Source: Loripinus fragilis (Eukaryota > Mollusca > Bivalvia > Lucinida > Lucinidae). Taken from it: 64,000 nucleotides of DNA. Made by a program: the position numbers and the translations under genes. Numbering within the stretch: the stretch's first letter is position 1; every line of letters starts with the position of its first letter. The notes under the pieces were generated by a model, which made no database searches, was not told where the DNA came from, and saw only the letters and a list, made by a program, of their open reading frames with translations. The stretch covers positions 77,541,252 to 77,605,251 of the forward strand of contig OZ026517.1 in NCBI GenBank assembly GCA_964019695.1, in the 5' to 3' direction. Of the stretch, positions 54,649-64,000 are shown in pieces.

Positions 54649-55059
54649 TTAGCATCTTAATTTCATCTTACACAGTACACTTTGCCTACCTAAAGGTGTA
54701 CACAAAATTTTGAAACACTGGCTCCTATAGGAGCTGAGAAATCTGTTACAGAAATTTCCATTTGAGAGAAAGAAAAATGAAGAAATAAAAGGACTGATAA
54801 GCAATATGTGGCTGTTTTTTTGTTACACAATACAACTCATCACTATCAAGCTTTGTACCAAATTTCAGAATCCTAACCCAAGTAGTTGCTGAGAAATCTT
54901 TGACAGAAAAAAAAGTTTACAGACAGACAGACAAACCAACAGACAAACCAACAAACATAATTACAGAAAAGGCAAAAACTATATACCCCCTATATACTTC
55001 GTACCGGGGGTATAATTAAACATACTTATGTAAAAGGGCAAAGATAAAACTACCTTATA

Positions 55060-55266
55060 TTTAAATTTCAGCCAAACCAATCGTGGGCCAAAAAAACGGC
55101 CAAACCGTTACACGTCCTTTGGTGAAATCCTGCCAATTTGTTCTCAAAATATTGAGCTTAAACGAAATTTTGGCGATTAATCAAGGGCCATAACTCTGGT
55201 ACAAATTTGCGAAAAATGACGTGTAACAATCCCAGGCTAGATCTTGTCAATATAAATGCATATATA
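55060..55266. repeat. ~150-bp satellite ('ggccataactctgg'), left edge piece
   Basis: Start of a long satellite field. The ~150-bp unit contains 'tcaagggccataactctggt', 'acaaatgtgcgaaaaatgac', 'gtgtaacaatcccaagctag', 'atcttgtcaatatgaatgca', 'tatataaaatttggtgaaat', 'tctgtcaatttgttctcaag' and 'atattgagcggaaacgaaat'. This piece has about 1.3 units before a foldback insertion. Confidence 0.85.
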
Positions 55267-55848
55267 AAAGGAGTACGTGCATTAAGGGGCTATTTTGGCC
55301 CCCTCTGGAACCAAAAACTGAAAAATGATTTTCACCAATATTTTTTGATAGGCTTTATTAGAAGAATAACTGAAGTGTAAAATCTCGGCATTTATTTAAA
55401 TTTTACCGTTGCTATGGTAACAAAAATGGCCGACAAAATAGGCTTAAAACATAGAAATTGCCATTTGGGACCAAATTTAAGGCTTTTGGAGACCGAGTTT
55501 TTAAGAATTAGATATCAGCACAGCTTAATACCCCAAAATATTTTTAATATGTTGTGTGCCGTGGTGATTCTCATCTTCTGTTAAAATATCTTCTTGGTAT
55601 TTGCTTATGCTCTATGTTAATTTCTCTGTCAAACCTCTCAATGTTGCTCCAAAATGGTCAATTTCCTATTTCAGCCTATTTTTGCGGCCTTTTTTGTTAC
55701 CGTAGCAACGGTAAAAGTCAAAGTAATTTGAGACTTTTACACTTTGCTTATTGTTCTAATAAGAACAAATTGGTGAAAACTATTTTTATATTTTAGCCTC
55801 ATAGGGGGGGGGGGGGGCAAAAAAGCCCCTTAATGAACGTAGCTCTTT
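55267..55848. mobile_element. Foldback element, copy 1, with paired RFX/X-box-like sites
   Basis: The ends 'aaaggagtacgtgcattaag' and 'cttaatgaacgtagctcttt' are inverted. Inverted similarity continues through both arms (55267-55520 against 55600-55848). Each arm carries an X-box-like word next to 'aaaatggccgac' or its counterpart: GTTGCTATGGTAAC at 55408-55421 and GTTACCGTAGCAAC at 55696-55709. 582 bp, inserted in the ~150-bp satellite. The open frames are not genes. Confidence 0.82.
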
Positions 55849-55909
55849 GGCAATATTCTGTCCATTTGTTCTCAAGACATTGAGCTGAAACAAAATTCTG
55901 GTGTAAATA

Positions 55910-57895
55910 AAGCATGTTTGAGACACTGTCATAAGGAGAATAGTTGTTTTTGACCCATCTTGCAGCTCTTCTTGTACCATTTCAATTTTTGAGATGTTTT
56001 GTTTTGTATTAGGGTTCCAAACTGATGAGGCGTATTCAACCTGTGGTCGCACCAAAGTCTTATATGCAAGTTCCTTTACTGCCTCATTTTTAGTTTTTAC
56101 ATTTCTTTTAACAAAGCCGAGGTTCTATTTGCTTTACCTGTAATTTCGTTGATGTGATGATTCCAATTGAGGTCTTGGGATATGTTGACGCCGAGATATT
56201 TTGCACTGTCTACTGATTCCAAGAACTGACCTTGGAGGGTGTACTGAGACTGGAGTGGTTGTCTGGACCGTGTTATGTAGAGTACTTGGCACTTATTTGG
56301 ATTAAACTCCATATCCCAGATACGTTCCCATTCCTGCAAGGTATCTAGGTCAGCCTGGAGAGTGTTTGCATCTTCAGATGAAGTAATTGTTAAGTAGACA
56401 GCTGTATCGTCGGCGAACAACCTTACCTGTGACTGTATGTTTTGTGGCAAATCGTTGATGTAGACTTCATTCAAACATAAATTTCAGCAAAAACAACTGA
56501 CATTATATAAATCAAATGCCAGTGCTCAATCAGGAAATCCTGATCAATCCTGAAATTTCTCATCCGTGTATGTGATGTTGCAAATTTGACAGTAATTTGA
56601 GGATTCCATTTAGATTTATGTTTATTTCTGGCATTTGCGGATAGTGACATTTAAACTGATCAGGGATATTTTATTTGAAGTATTGCTGGAGTTTATCAAT
56701 ACAGATCTGGCCAAGTTTAAGTGGAGATAGTTGAGAGAAAACAGATTGAAACTGTCTGTTTAATATATTTGCTTTTTCCTTATTTGTGGAGGAGGTCTCG
56801 CTTGTGCTAGGATCTTTAAGAGGTGGGATCCCCTGTGCATCCTGTCTAGCATTTTTAATAAGTGAAAAGAGCTTTTTTGATACATAGCCCGAGTTATTTC
56901 CAGCAATGTAATTTCCTTCTTCACTAAGGCCAAGTATATTTTGGAGGTAATTATTGTAGGCCAGCCTAATTTTACTTTGGACCAGGTGCTTTACCTGTTT
57001 GAGGTGATGTCTGTCATTTTGTTTTCCTCTTTTCTGCTTTTGGTATAGACTGTCTCGTTTTCTGACCAGTCTTTTTATTTCTTGGGTGATCCAAGGTAAA
57101 CTTTTCTTAGGGCCAATTTTCTTAATGGGTATAAATTGGGAGATGCCACTTATGGAGGGCAGTTTTAAAAGCAGTCCAGATTTCTTCAACACTCTGCTGT
57201 TGATGATTATTCAAAATTTCAGTTTTCTTTTCAGCCATGTAGGATCGAAAGTCTGTCCAGTTTGCTTTCCTGAACATAGGGACTTTGTGGGGTATTTGCT
57301 TATTAACCTTAGTTTAACATTTACATTTACGACCACAATGCTGTGGTCAGCTATGCTGGGTGATACTTTGATGTCATTTACCAAAGTGTGATTGGATGTG
57401 AGGAAAAAGTCAAGGACATTTTCACCCCTGGTTGGCTCACAAAGCATTTGTACCAGGCTAAAGTCGTCAAGAAGGGAGACAAAGTCTTCATAGTTTGTAG
57501 AAAAGCCTGCCCTAGATTTCATCGACATTACATGTTCATGATTCCACGTGAACTTTGGATAATTAGTCCCCGAGCAACCATAATGTACCCTTCAGCTGTG
57601 CAGCCATGTCAAGAGAACGCCTAAGTTCTGAAATACTCTCTGTGTCTCCCTCCTTTGGCCTATAATATGCTGCTATATATATAGTTTTTGTTTGTGACCA
57701 TCTATCTTGACCCAGATAAGTTCACAATTAGTTTTGAGCTATTTTTGCTCTGTATCAATAAGTGTATCTTTTACGAGTATAAACACTCCACCACCACAGG
57801 TATCAGCCTCCCTATCTTGTCTAAATGAGACATAGCCAAGAGATTTTGGGAATATTTCGCTGCTCAGATGGTTTCATATCTGTCTTGTCCAAAGG
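55910..57895 (-). pseudogene. Second LINE ORF2 remnant (endonuclease + RT), broken
   Basis: Minus strand in order: endonuclease pieces near 57840-57530 (GGGVFILVKDTLIDTEQK, AAYYRPKEGDTESISELRR, LLGD) and 57528-57211 (VQMLCEPTRGENVLDFFLTS, PSIADHSIVVVNVNV); a linker, PKKSLPWITQEIKRLVRKRD and KQVKHLVQSKIRLAYNNYLQ (57192-56671). The sequence then jumps to VYINDLPQNIQSQVRLFADD (56474-56097, catalytic DD box) with WDMEFNPNKCQVLYITRSR and YLGVNISQDLNWNHHINEIT. It ends with RPQVEYASSVWNPNTKQNIS and, after a frameshift, RRAARWVKNNYSPYDSVSNM. Most of the RT fingers and palm between the linker and INDLP are deleted. Satellite sequence flanks both ends, so the LINE inserted into the array. Confidence 0.85.
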
Positions 57896-57934
57896 ATTGA
57901 CAGTATATATGAAACCACTGACCACAACTGTCAC

Positions 57935-58573
57935 AGTTAATGTCAATATAAAGGCATATATTAAATTTGTTGAAATTCTGTCAATTTGTTCTCAAGATAT
58001 TGAGCGGGAACGAAATTTTGTCGTAAAATGAGGGCCATAACTCTGTTACAAATGTGCAAAAAATGACGTGTAACAATCCCAAGCTGGATCTTGTCAATAT
58101 GAAGCCATATATATAATTTGGTGAATTTCTGTCAAATTTTTCTCAAGATATTGAGCGGAAACGAAATTTTGGCATAATCCAGAATTGTCAGAGAATCTGA
58201 ATAAAGCCCCGTTGCAGTGCTAAGCATGCAGTAAAAGGCCTGAGTTTCTCAGAATATTGTGTGGTAACGTAGTTCTGACATCAATCAAGGGCCATAACTC
58301 TCTTACAAATTTGCGAAAAAAAATCAAGGGCCATAACTCCCAACGTAGATCTTGTCAATATGAAGGCATATATAAAATTTAGTGAAATTCTGTTAATTTG
58401 TTCTCAAGATAATGAGCGGAAATGAAATTTTGGCGTATATCAAGGGCCATAACTCTGATAGAAATGTGCGAAAACTGATGTGTAGCAATCCCAACGTAGA
58501 TCTTTTCAATATGAATGCATATAAAAAATTTGGTGAAATTCTGTCCATTTGTTCTCAAGATATTGAACGGAAC
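57935..58573. repeat. ~150-bp satellite field, segment 2
   Basis: About four diverged units, one containing an extra patch (58190-58250). The same key words as at 55060 recur at ~150-bp spacing. Confidence 0.88.
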
Positions 58574-59132
58574 AAAGGGGTACGTGCATTAAGAGGCTAT
58601 TTTGGCCAGCCTATGAGGCAAAAAAATGAAAATTGCTTTTCTCAAGTTTCAAGTTTATAAGAACAATAGCCCAAGTGTAAAAGTCTGGGGTTGATTCTAT
58701 CTTTACCGTTGCTATGGTACCAAAAATGGCTGCCAAAATAGGCTGAAAATAGGAAAGTGACTATTTCGGAGCAAATTTAAGACATTTGACAGAGAAATTA
58801 ACATAGAGCACAAGATATTTTAACAGAAGGTGAGAATTATCATGGCCCACAATATATTAAGTTTTTTGTATTCGCTTGTGCTGATATCTAATTCTTAAAA
58901 AATCAGTCCGAAAAAAACCTTAAATTTGGCTCAAAATGACAATTTCTCTATTTTAAGCCTATTTTGTCGGCCATTTTTGTTACCATAGCAACGGAAAAAG
59001 TAAAATAAATGCCAGAAATTTAAACTTGGGCTATTCTTCTAATAAACCAATTGAGTGAAATTGGTGAAAAGCAACTTTCAGTTTTTGGCTCCAGAGGGGG
59101 CCAAATTTGCCCCTTGATGCACGTCCCCCTTT
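58574..59132. mobile_element. Foldback element, copy 2, opposite orientation
   Basis: The ends 'aaaggggtacgtgcattaag' and 'cttgatgcacgtccccctttt' are inverted. The arm carrying 'ctccagagggggcc' is at the right here but at the left in copy 1, so the two copies are in opposite orientation. X-box-like words: GTTGCTATGGTACC at 58708-58721 and GTTACCATAGCAAC at 58979-58992, each next to 'aaaatggctgcc' or 'cggccatttttg'. Confidence 0.85.
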
Positions 59133-59850
59133 TTGCATAAATCAAGGGCCATAACACTGGTACAAATGTGCGAAAAAATGATATGTAACAATCCCAACGT
59201 AGATCTTGACAATATGAATGCATATATAAAATTTGGTGCAATTCTATCAATTTGTTCTCAAGATAAGGAGCGGAAATAAAATTTTGGTGTAAATCAAGGG
59301 TTATAACCCTGGTACAAATGTGCGAATAATACCATGCAACAATCCCCAGTTAGATCTTGTCAATATGAATGCATATTTAAAATTTGGTGATAATCTGTCA
59401 ATAATTTCTCGAGATATTAAGAGGAAACGAAATTTTGGCATAAATCAAGAGCCATAACTCTGGTACAAATGTATGAAAACTGAGGTGTAACAATCCTAAG
59501 TTCGATCTTGTCAATATGAAGGCATATATAAAATTTGGTGAAAATCAATCAATTTGTTCTCGTGATATTGAGTGGAAACGAAATTTTGGCGTAAATCAAG
59601 GGCCATAACTCTGATACAAATGTGCGAAAAATGACATGTAACAATCCCCAGCTAGATCTTGTTAATATGAATGCATATATAAAATTTGGTGGAAATCTGT
59701 CAATTTGCTCTCAAGATATTGAGCGGAAAGGAAATTTTGGCATAAATCTAGGGCCATAACTCCTGTACAAATGTTCGAAAAATAACTAGTAACAATCCCA
59801 AGCTAGATCTTGCCAATATGAAAGTTTATATAAAATTTGGTGAAATTCTA
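59133..59850. repeat. ~150-bp satellite field, segment 3
   Basis: Nearly five units, more homogeneous than segment 2. The spacing of 'gggccataactc'-type words is 150-153 bp. The short open frames are repeat shadows. Confidence 0.9.
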
Positions 59851-60017
59851 CCCACCCCAATGATGCTTTAGATGAAATTTGATAATGATCGGCCAGCTGG
59901 TCCCAGAGATATTCATGTCTGAAAGTGTGAACAGACGCATGGACGGACGCACGCACGGATGCCGGCTCGAGTCCCATCCTATAAGCTCACCGAGAGCCTT
60001 CGGCTCAGGTGAGCTAA
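59851..60017 (+). mobile_element. End piece of the hairpin-ended element, copy 3
   Basis: It starts 'ccaccccaatgatgctttag', passes through 'cgcatggacggacgcacgca', and ends in the stem 'agctcacc'/'ggtgagct' with inner 'gagcc'/'ggctc' and CTAA (60014-60017). Only the terminal ~167 bp of the element seen at 61145-62366 is present. It is part of a duplicated segment (see 62200-62765). Confidence 0.72.
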
Positions 60018-61144
60018 AATTGGTGAAATTCTGTCAATTTTTTCTCAAGATATTGAGCGGAAACAAAATTATGGCATAAATCAAGGGCCATAACTCTGGT
60101 ACAGATGTTCAAAAAATGACATGCAACAATCCAAAGCTAGATCTTGTCAAAATGAATGTATATATAAAAGTTGGTAAAATTCTCTCAATTCTTTCTTAAG
60201 ATATTGAGCGGAAACAAAATTTTGGCATAAATCAAGGGCCATAACTCTGGTACAAATAAGCGAAAAATGATGTGTAACTATCCCCAAGCTAGATCTTGTC
60301 AATATGAATGCATATATAAAATTTGGTGAAATTGTGTCAATTTGTTCTCAAGATATTGAGCGGAAATGAAATTTTAGCATAGATCAAGGGCCATATATCT
60401 GGTACAAATGTACGAAAACTGAGGTGTAACAATCCTAAGCTGGATCTTGTCAATATGAAAGCATATATAAAATTTGGTGAAATTGTGTCAATTTGTTCTC
60501 GTGATATTGAGTGGAAACGATTTTTTGGTGTAAATCTAGGGCCATAACTCTGGTACAAATGTGCGAAAAATGACATGTAACAATCCCAAGCTAGATCTTG
60601 TCAATATGAATGCATATATAAAATTTGGTGGAAATCTGTCAATTTGCTCTCAAGATATTTAGCGGAAAGGAAATTTTGCCATAAATCAAGGGCAATAACT
60701 CCTGTACAAAAGTTCGAAAAATGACTAGTAACAATCCCAAGCTAGATCTTACCAATATGAAAGTTTATATAAAATTTGGTGAAATTCTACCGATTGGTTC
60801 TCAAGATATTGAGTGGAAACGAAAGTATTGTGTAAATAAAGGGCAATAACTCTAGTACAAATTTCCAAAAAATGACGTGTTACAATCCCAAGCTAGATCT
60901 TGTCAATATGAAAGCATATATAAACATTTGGTGAAAATATGTCAAGGAGTTCTCAAGATATTGAGCGGAAACGAAATTTCAGTGTTAATCCAAGGGCCTT
61001 AACTCTGGTACAAATGTTTGAAAAATTATGGGTAACAATCCTAAGGTAGATCATGTCAATATAGATGCACATACAAAATTTATATAGATTCTATAAAGTT
61101 TTTTTCAAGATATTGAGCAGAAACAAAATTATGACGGAAGGATG
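60018..61144. repeat. ~150-bp satellite field, segment 4
   Basis: About seven and a half units. The first two and a half (60018-60415) match 62367-62765 at a constant 2,349-2,350-bp offset. The last unit breaks off into 'gacggaaggatggacag' before the next element. Confidence 0.9.
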
Positions 61145-62366
61145 GACAGAATGACAGACAATGGAATGGGATCTGGCAGAAATTCAAACTCATTCATGCT
61201 TTTATAGTTGTCCTTGTTACCTGCAAGAATGATGAAGATTCATCCAAAACTGGAAGCACTGGACTGCTCACAACATTTATCCCATTATAAGTCTATGGAG
61301 ATTTTTTTCAGACGTTCAAGGGCAGCTAACTCCATAGACCCAGGTCAGGTCTTGCCGAATTTCGAACCCATCCAAGGTTTTATAGCTGTCCTTGTTACAT
61401 GCAAGAATAAATAAGATCTGATCAAAAATGAAGGTGCTTGAGTGCTCACAACATTATACATTAATCTTTCAAATGCTCAAGGGCAGCCGACTCAGTAGTT
61501 GGTGATGAGATTTGGCAGAAATTCAAACCCATTCAAGCTTATTATGGTTGTCCTTGTTACCTGCAAGAATGATAAAGATCCATTAAAAACGAAAGCACTA
61601 AAGTGCTCACAACATTTCTCCCATTATAAGTCTATGGAGAATTTTTCAGACGTTCAAGGGCAGCTAACTCTGTTGACCCAGGTCAGATCATGCCGAATTT
61701 CAAACCCATCCAAGCTTTTATAGCTGTCCTTGTTACATGCAAGAATGAATAAGATTCAATCAAAACTGAAGGTGCTAGAGTGCTCAAAACATTAAACATT
61801 CATTTTTCATACGCTCAAGGGCAGCTAACTCAGTAGTTGGGGATGGGATCTGGCAGAAATTCAAACTCAATCAAGCTTTAATGGTTGTCCTTGTTACCTG
61901 CAAGAATGAATAAGATTCAATAAAAAAATGAAAGCACTAGAGTGCTCACAACATTTCTCCCATTATAAGTCAATGGAGATTTTTTCAGACGTTCAAGGGT
62001 AGCTAACTCTGCAAACCCTGGTCCAATCTTGCTGAATTTCGAACCCATCCAAGCTTTAATTGCTGTCATTGTTACCAATTAAAATGGAAGAGCTATAGTG
62101 CTCACAAGGTTTTCCCCATTATAACCCTATGGAGCTATCTGTTGCCATGGAAACCAGAGTTCTCTTCCGATCTTGCCCAAAACCTAATGCAGCCAATCCC
62201 CCACCCCAATGATGCTTTAGATGAAATTTGATAATGATCGGCCAGCTGGTCTCAGAGATATTCATGTCTGAAAGTGTGAACAAACGCACAGACGGACGCA
62301 CACATGGATGCAAGCTCGAGTCCCATCCTATAAGCTCACTGAGAGCCTTCGGCTCAGGTGAGCTAA
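61145..62366 (+). mobile_element. Hairpin-ended tandem element, copy 2 (inverted relative to 21009-22850)
   Basis: Five to six ~170-bp units with 'ttatagntgtccttgttac', 'tgcaagaatgaataagat', 'gtgctcacaacatttctccc', 'attataagtctatggaga' and 'cgttcaagggcagctaactc', then 'gaaaccagagttctcttccg' and the terminal region ending in the hairpin plus CTAA (62363-62366). Complete relative to copy 3. No Rep/helicase sequence. Helitron/HINE-type placement is inference from the hairpin-CTRR end. Confidence 0.68.
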
Positions 62367-62895
62367 AAATTGGTGAAATTCTGTCAATTTTTTCTGAAGA
62401 TATTGTGCGGAAACAAAATTATGGCATAAATCAAGGGCCATAACTCTGGTACAGATGTTCAAAAAATGACATGCAACAATCGCAAGCTAGATCTTGTCAA
62501 AATGAATGTATATATAGAAGTTGGTAAAACTCTCTCAATTCTTTCTTAAGATATTGAGCGGAAACAAAATTTTGGCATTAATCAAGGGCCATAACTCTGG
62601 TACAAATGTGCGAAAAATGACGTGTAACTATCCCCAAGCTAGATCTTGTCAATATGAATGCATATATAAAATTTGGTGAAATTGTGTCAATTTGTTCTCA
62701 AGATATTGAGCGGAAATGAAATTTTGGCATAAATCAAGGGCCATAACTCTGGTACAAATTTTGGGAAAATGACAAGTAGCTATCCCAAGGTAGATCATGT
62801 CAATATCTATGCACATACAATATTTGGATAAATTCTATAAGAGTTCTCAAGATATTGAGCAGAAATGAAAAAATTATGACAGACGAACGAGCAAA
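62367..62895. repeat. ~150-bp satellite field, segment 5
   Basis: Three and a half units. The first part duplicates 60018-60415. The end runs into 'gacgaacgagcaaacaaacg', similar to the exit at 61135-61160. Confidence 0.88.
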
Positions 62896-62984
62896 CAAAC
62901 GAACGGATGGAATGACAGACAACCTAAATCCTATAAAGCACCCCCCCTTTTTTTCAAAGTAGGACTATAAAAAATTATCAAAGG

Positions 62985-63480
62985 GGCATAACTTGGAAAC
63001 TGAAGAAGGGGGAAGAATCATTCCTGTGGGCGAAACATCGTCTTTAACTTATACGCATTCCTATAAAAATGCATGAAAATATCATGAGTTAGTGAGCTAT
63101 GGAGTGTACAAGAATGAAAGTAACATGAAATAAGCATAAATACACAATCAAAAGGCCATAACTCTGAAACAAATATAAGGGAAAACAACCGTTATGTACA
63201 CGACACCTCATCTCGACCTAATATACATTCCTATAAAGTTTCATGAAGATATCCCAAACCGTTACTGAGTAATGGGGCGTACAAGAGATTTTGGGGAAAA
63301 ATGTTTAAAAAGAATAATCATAGGGTCATAACTCAAAAACAAAAGAGGGTGGAACTATCATTCTTGTATGTAACACATCGTCTTCACCTAATTCACACTC
63401 CTATAACATTTCATGAAGATATCCCAAACAGATACCAAGTTAAGGGGTGAACAAGAATGAAAATTAAAAGCGCTGCAGGC
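62985..63480. repeat. ~145-bp array, reverse complement of the 9030-10020 family
   Basis: Units with 'cctataaagtttcatgaaga', 'tatcccaaaccgttactgag', 'aaggccataactctgaaaca' and 'acatcgtcttcacctaa'. In reverse complement these match the words at 9030-10020. Confidence 0.7.
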
Positions 63481-63519
63481 ATGCATCATACCCGCCATGA
63501 AATATTTTGATTACAAAGA

Positions 63520-64000
63520 CAATCCATAAATCAAGGGCCATATTTATGAAAAATTAAATGCAGTTGTCTCTACCAGAATCTGATATACAAAATTTCATAT
63601 TTTCAAATCAAGGGCCATAACTCTGTAGATTTTGGACAAATTTAAACGATTTGCAATCCCATAACACTCCTTCCTTATATCAACTCTCATTCAAAATTTG
63701 AAGAAAATTGATTAAATAATGCTCAAGACAGAGCACCAAAACCAATTTTTTAACATAAATAAAGGGCAATAACTCTGTGCTTGTTTGACGAAATTTACCC
63801 ATCTACAATCCCAAACCACTCCTACCCAATATCGACTCAAATACAAAGTTTGAAGAGAATCGGCCAAAAAATGCCCAAGATAGAGCACAGAAACCACTTT
63901 TCAACTTACATCAAGGGAAATAACTCTTTTTATATTTGACGAAATTTACCCATCAACAATCCCAAACCACTCCTCCCCAATATCAACTCAAATACAAAGT
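63520..64000. repeat. Another 'aagggncataactctg' array, cut by window end
   Basis: Units of ~145 bp with 'aaagggcaataactctgtgc', 'tttgacgaaatttacccat', 'caatcccaaaccactcct', 'ccaatatcaactcaaataca' and 'aagtttgaagagaatcggcc'. A distinct family sharing only the 'ataactctg' word with the main satellite. Confidence 0.75.

Larger units (their letters stand above)
50236..55015. mobile_element. Tandem-core element with hairpin edges, split by a LINE
   Basis: The left edge has a stem 'gtgagcaaagctcac' then 'ataccccc'; the right edge closes with 'taccccc' and 'gggggta' around 'ttcgta' (about 54982-55013). The core units (~155 and ~340 bp) carry 'ttagcatctttattttcatt', 'acacaatacacttagcc', 'gaaggtgtacacaaaattt', 'caagctttgtaccaaattt' and 'aagtagttgctgagaaatc'. 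The element continues on both sides of the LINE at 51277-54648. The organisation resembles pearl/HINE-type elements; that is inference. Confidence 0.65.

Overview
This window looks like eukaryotic genomic DNA, most likely from a bivalve mollusc. It is AT-rich and gene-poor, with long introns, GT-AG splice junctions and very dense layered repeats. The repeat families are of kinds common in bivalve genomes: ~150-bp tandem cores with hairpin ends, arrays reading 'ggccataactctg', small inverted-repeat elements, and Penelope-like, mariner and non-LTR retroelements. There is no sign of prokaryotic gene organisation, rRNA, a canonical tRNA or CRISPR. The organism assignment is inference from repeat style, not from a marker gene.

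Host genes. Two plus-strand gene models can be supported. (1) Four exons at 2726-2890, 6373-6442, 14132-14272 and 33089-33163 join with fully compatible splice phases (2, 0, 0) and end in a stop codon. They encode the C-terminal ~150 residues of a protein with degenerate EF-hand-like segments, which I cannot name. Its introns fill most of the first 33 kb. (2) A C2H2 zinc-finger gene has a proposed 7-nt coding start exon (46950-46956, ATGTCTG then gtaagt). This joins in frame to a large exon at 49652-~50067 carrying four fingers, the last one incomplete.

Layout. 1-2.7 kb: a Penelope-type terminus, a dead mariner and another Penelope-type terminus. 2.7-14.3 kb: exons A-C, with a ~1.9-kb hairpin-ended tandem element in intron A, a minisatellite made of exon B's own 3' end, and several ~150-440-bp tandem arrays. 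14.7-19.3 kb: a cluster of Penelope-type reverse-transcriptase copies, including an inverted head-to-head pair. 20-30 kb: an ~8-kb block flanked by inverted repeats, with a hairpin-ended element and further arrays. 30-33.5 kb: short palindromic repeats and the last exon. 34.8-36.1 kb: a second dead mariner with intact TA-flanked ends. 36.5-40.7 kb: a series of 57-, 41- and 42-bp minisatellites. 41-46.3 kb: MITEs (including a 1,032-bp CGTA-rich one flanked by TAA) and tRNA-like SINE pieces. 46.9-50.1 kb: the zinc-finger gene, with a second 42-bp array in its intron. 50.2-55.0 kb: a tandem-repeat element interrupted by a 3.37-kb non-LTR retrotransposon with a perfect 15-bp target-site duplication. 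55-64 kb: a ~150-bp satellite field with a second broken LINE, two copies of a foldback element carrying RFX-like sites, and a 2.35-kb-offset segmental duplication.

I found no operon-like or defence system. The most informative items are structural: exon-derived tandem repeats, inverted Penelope-type copies, foldback elements with paired X-box-like motifs, and arrays that spread nuclear-receptor-like sites.
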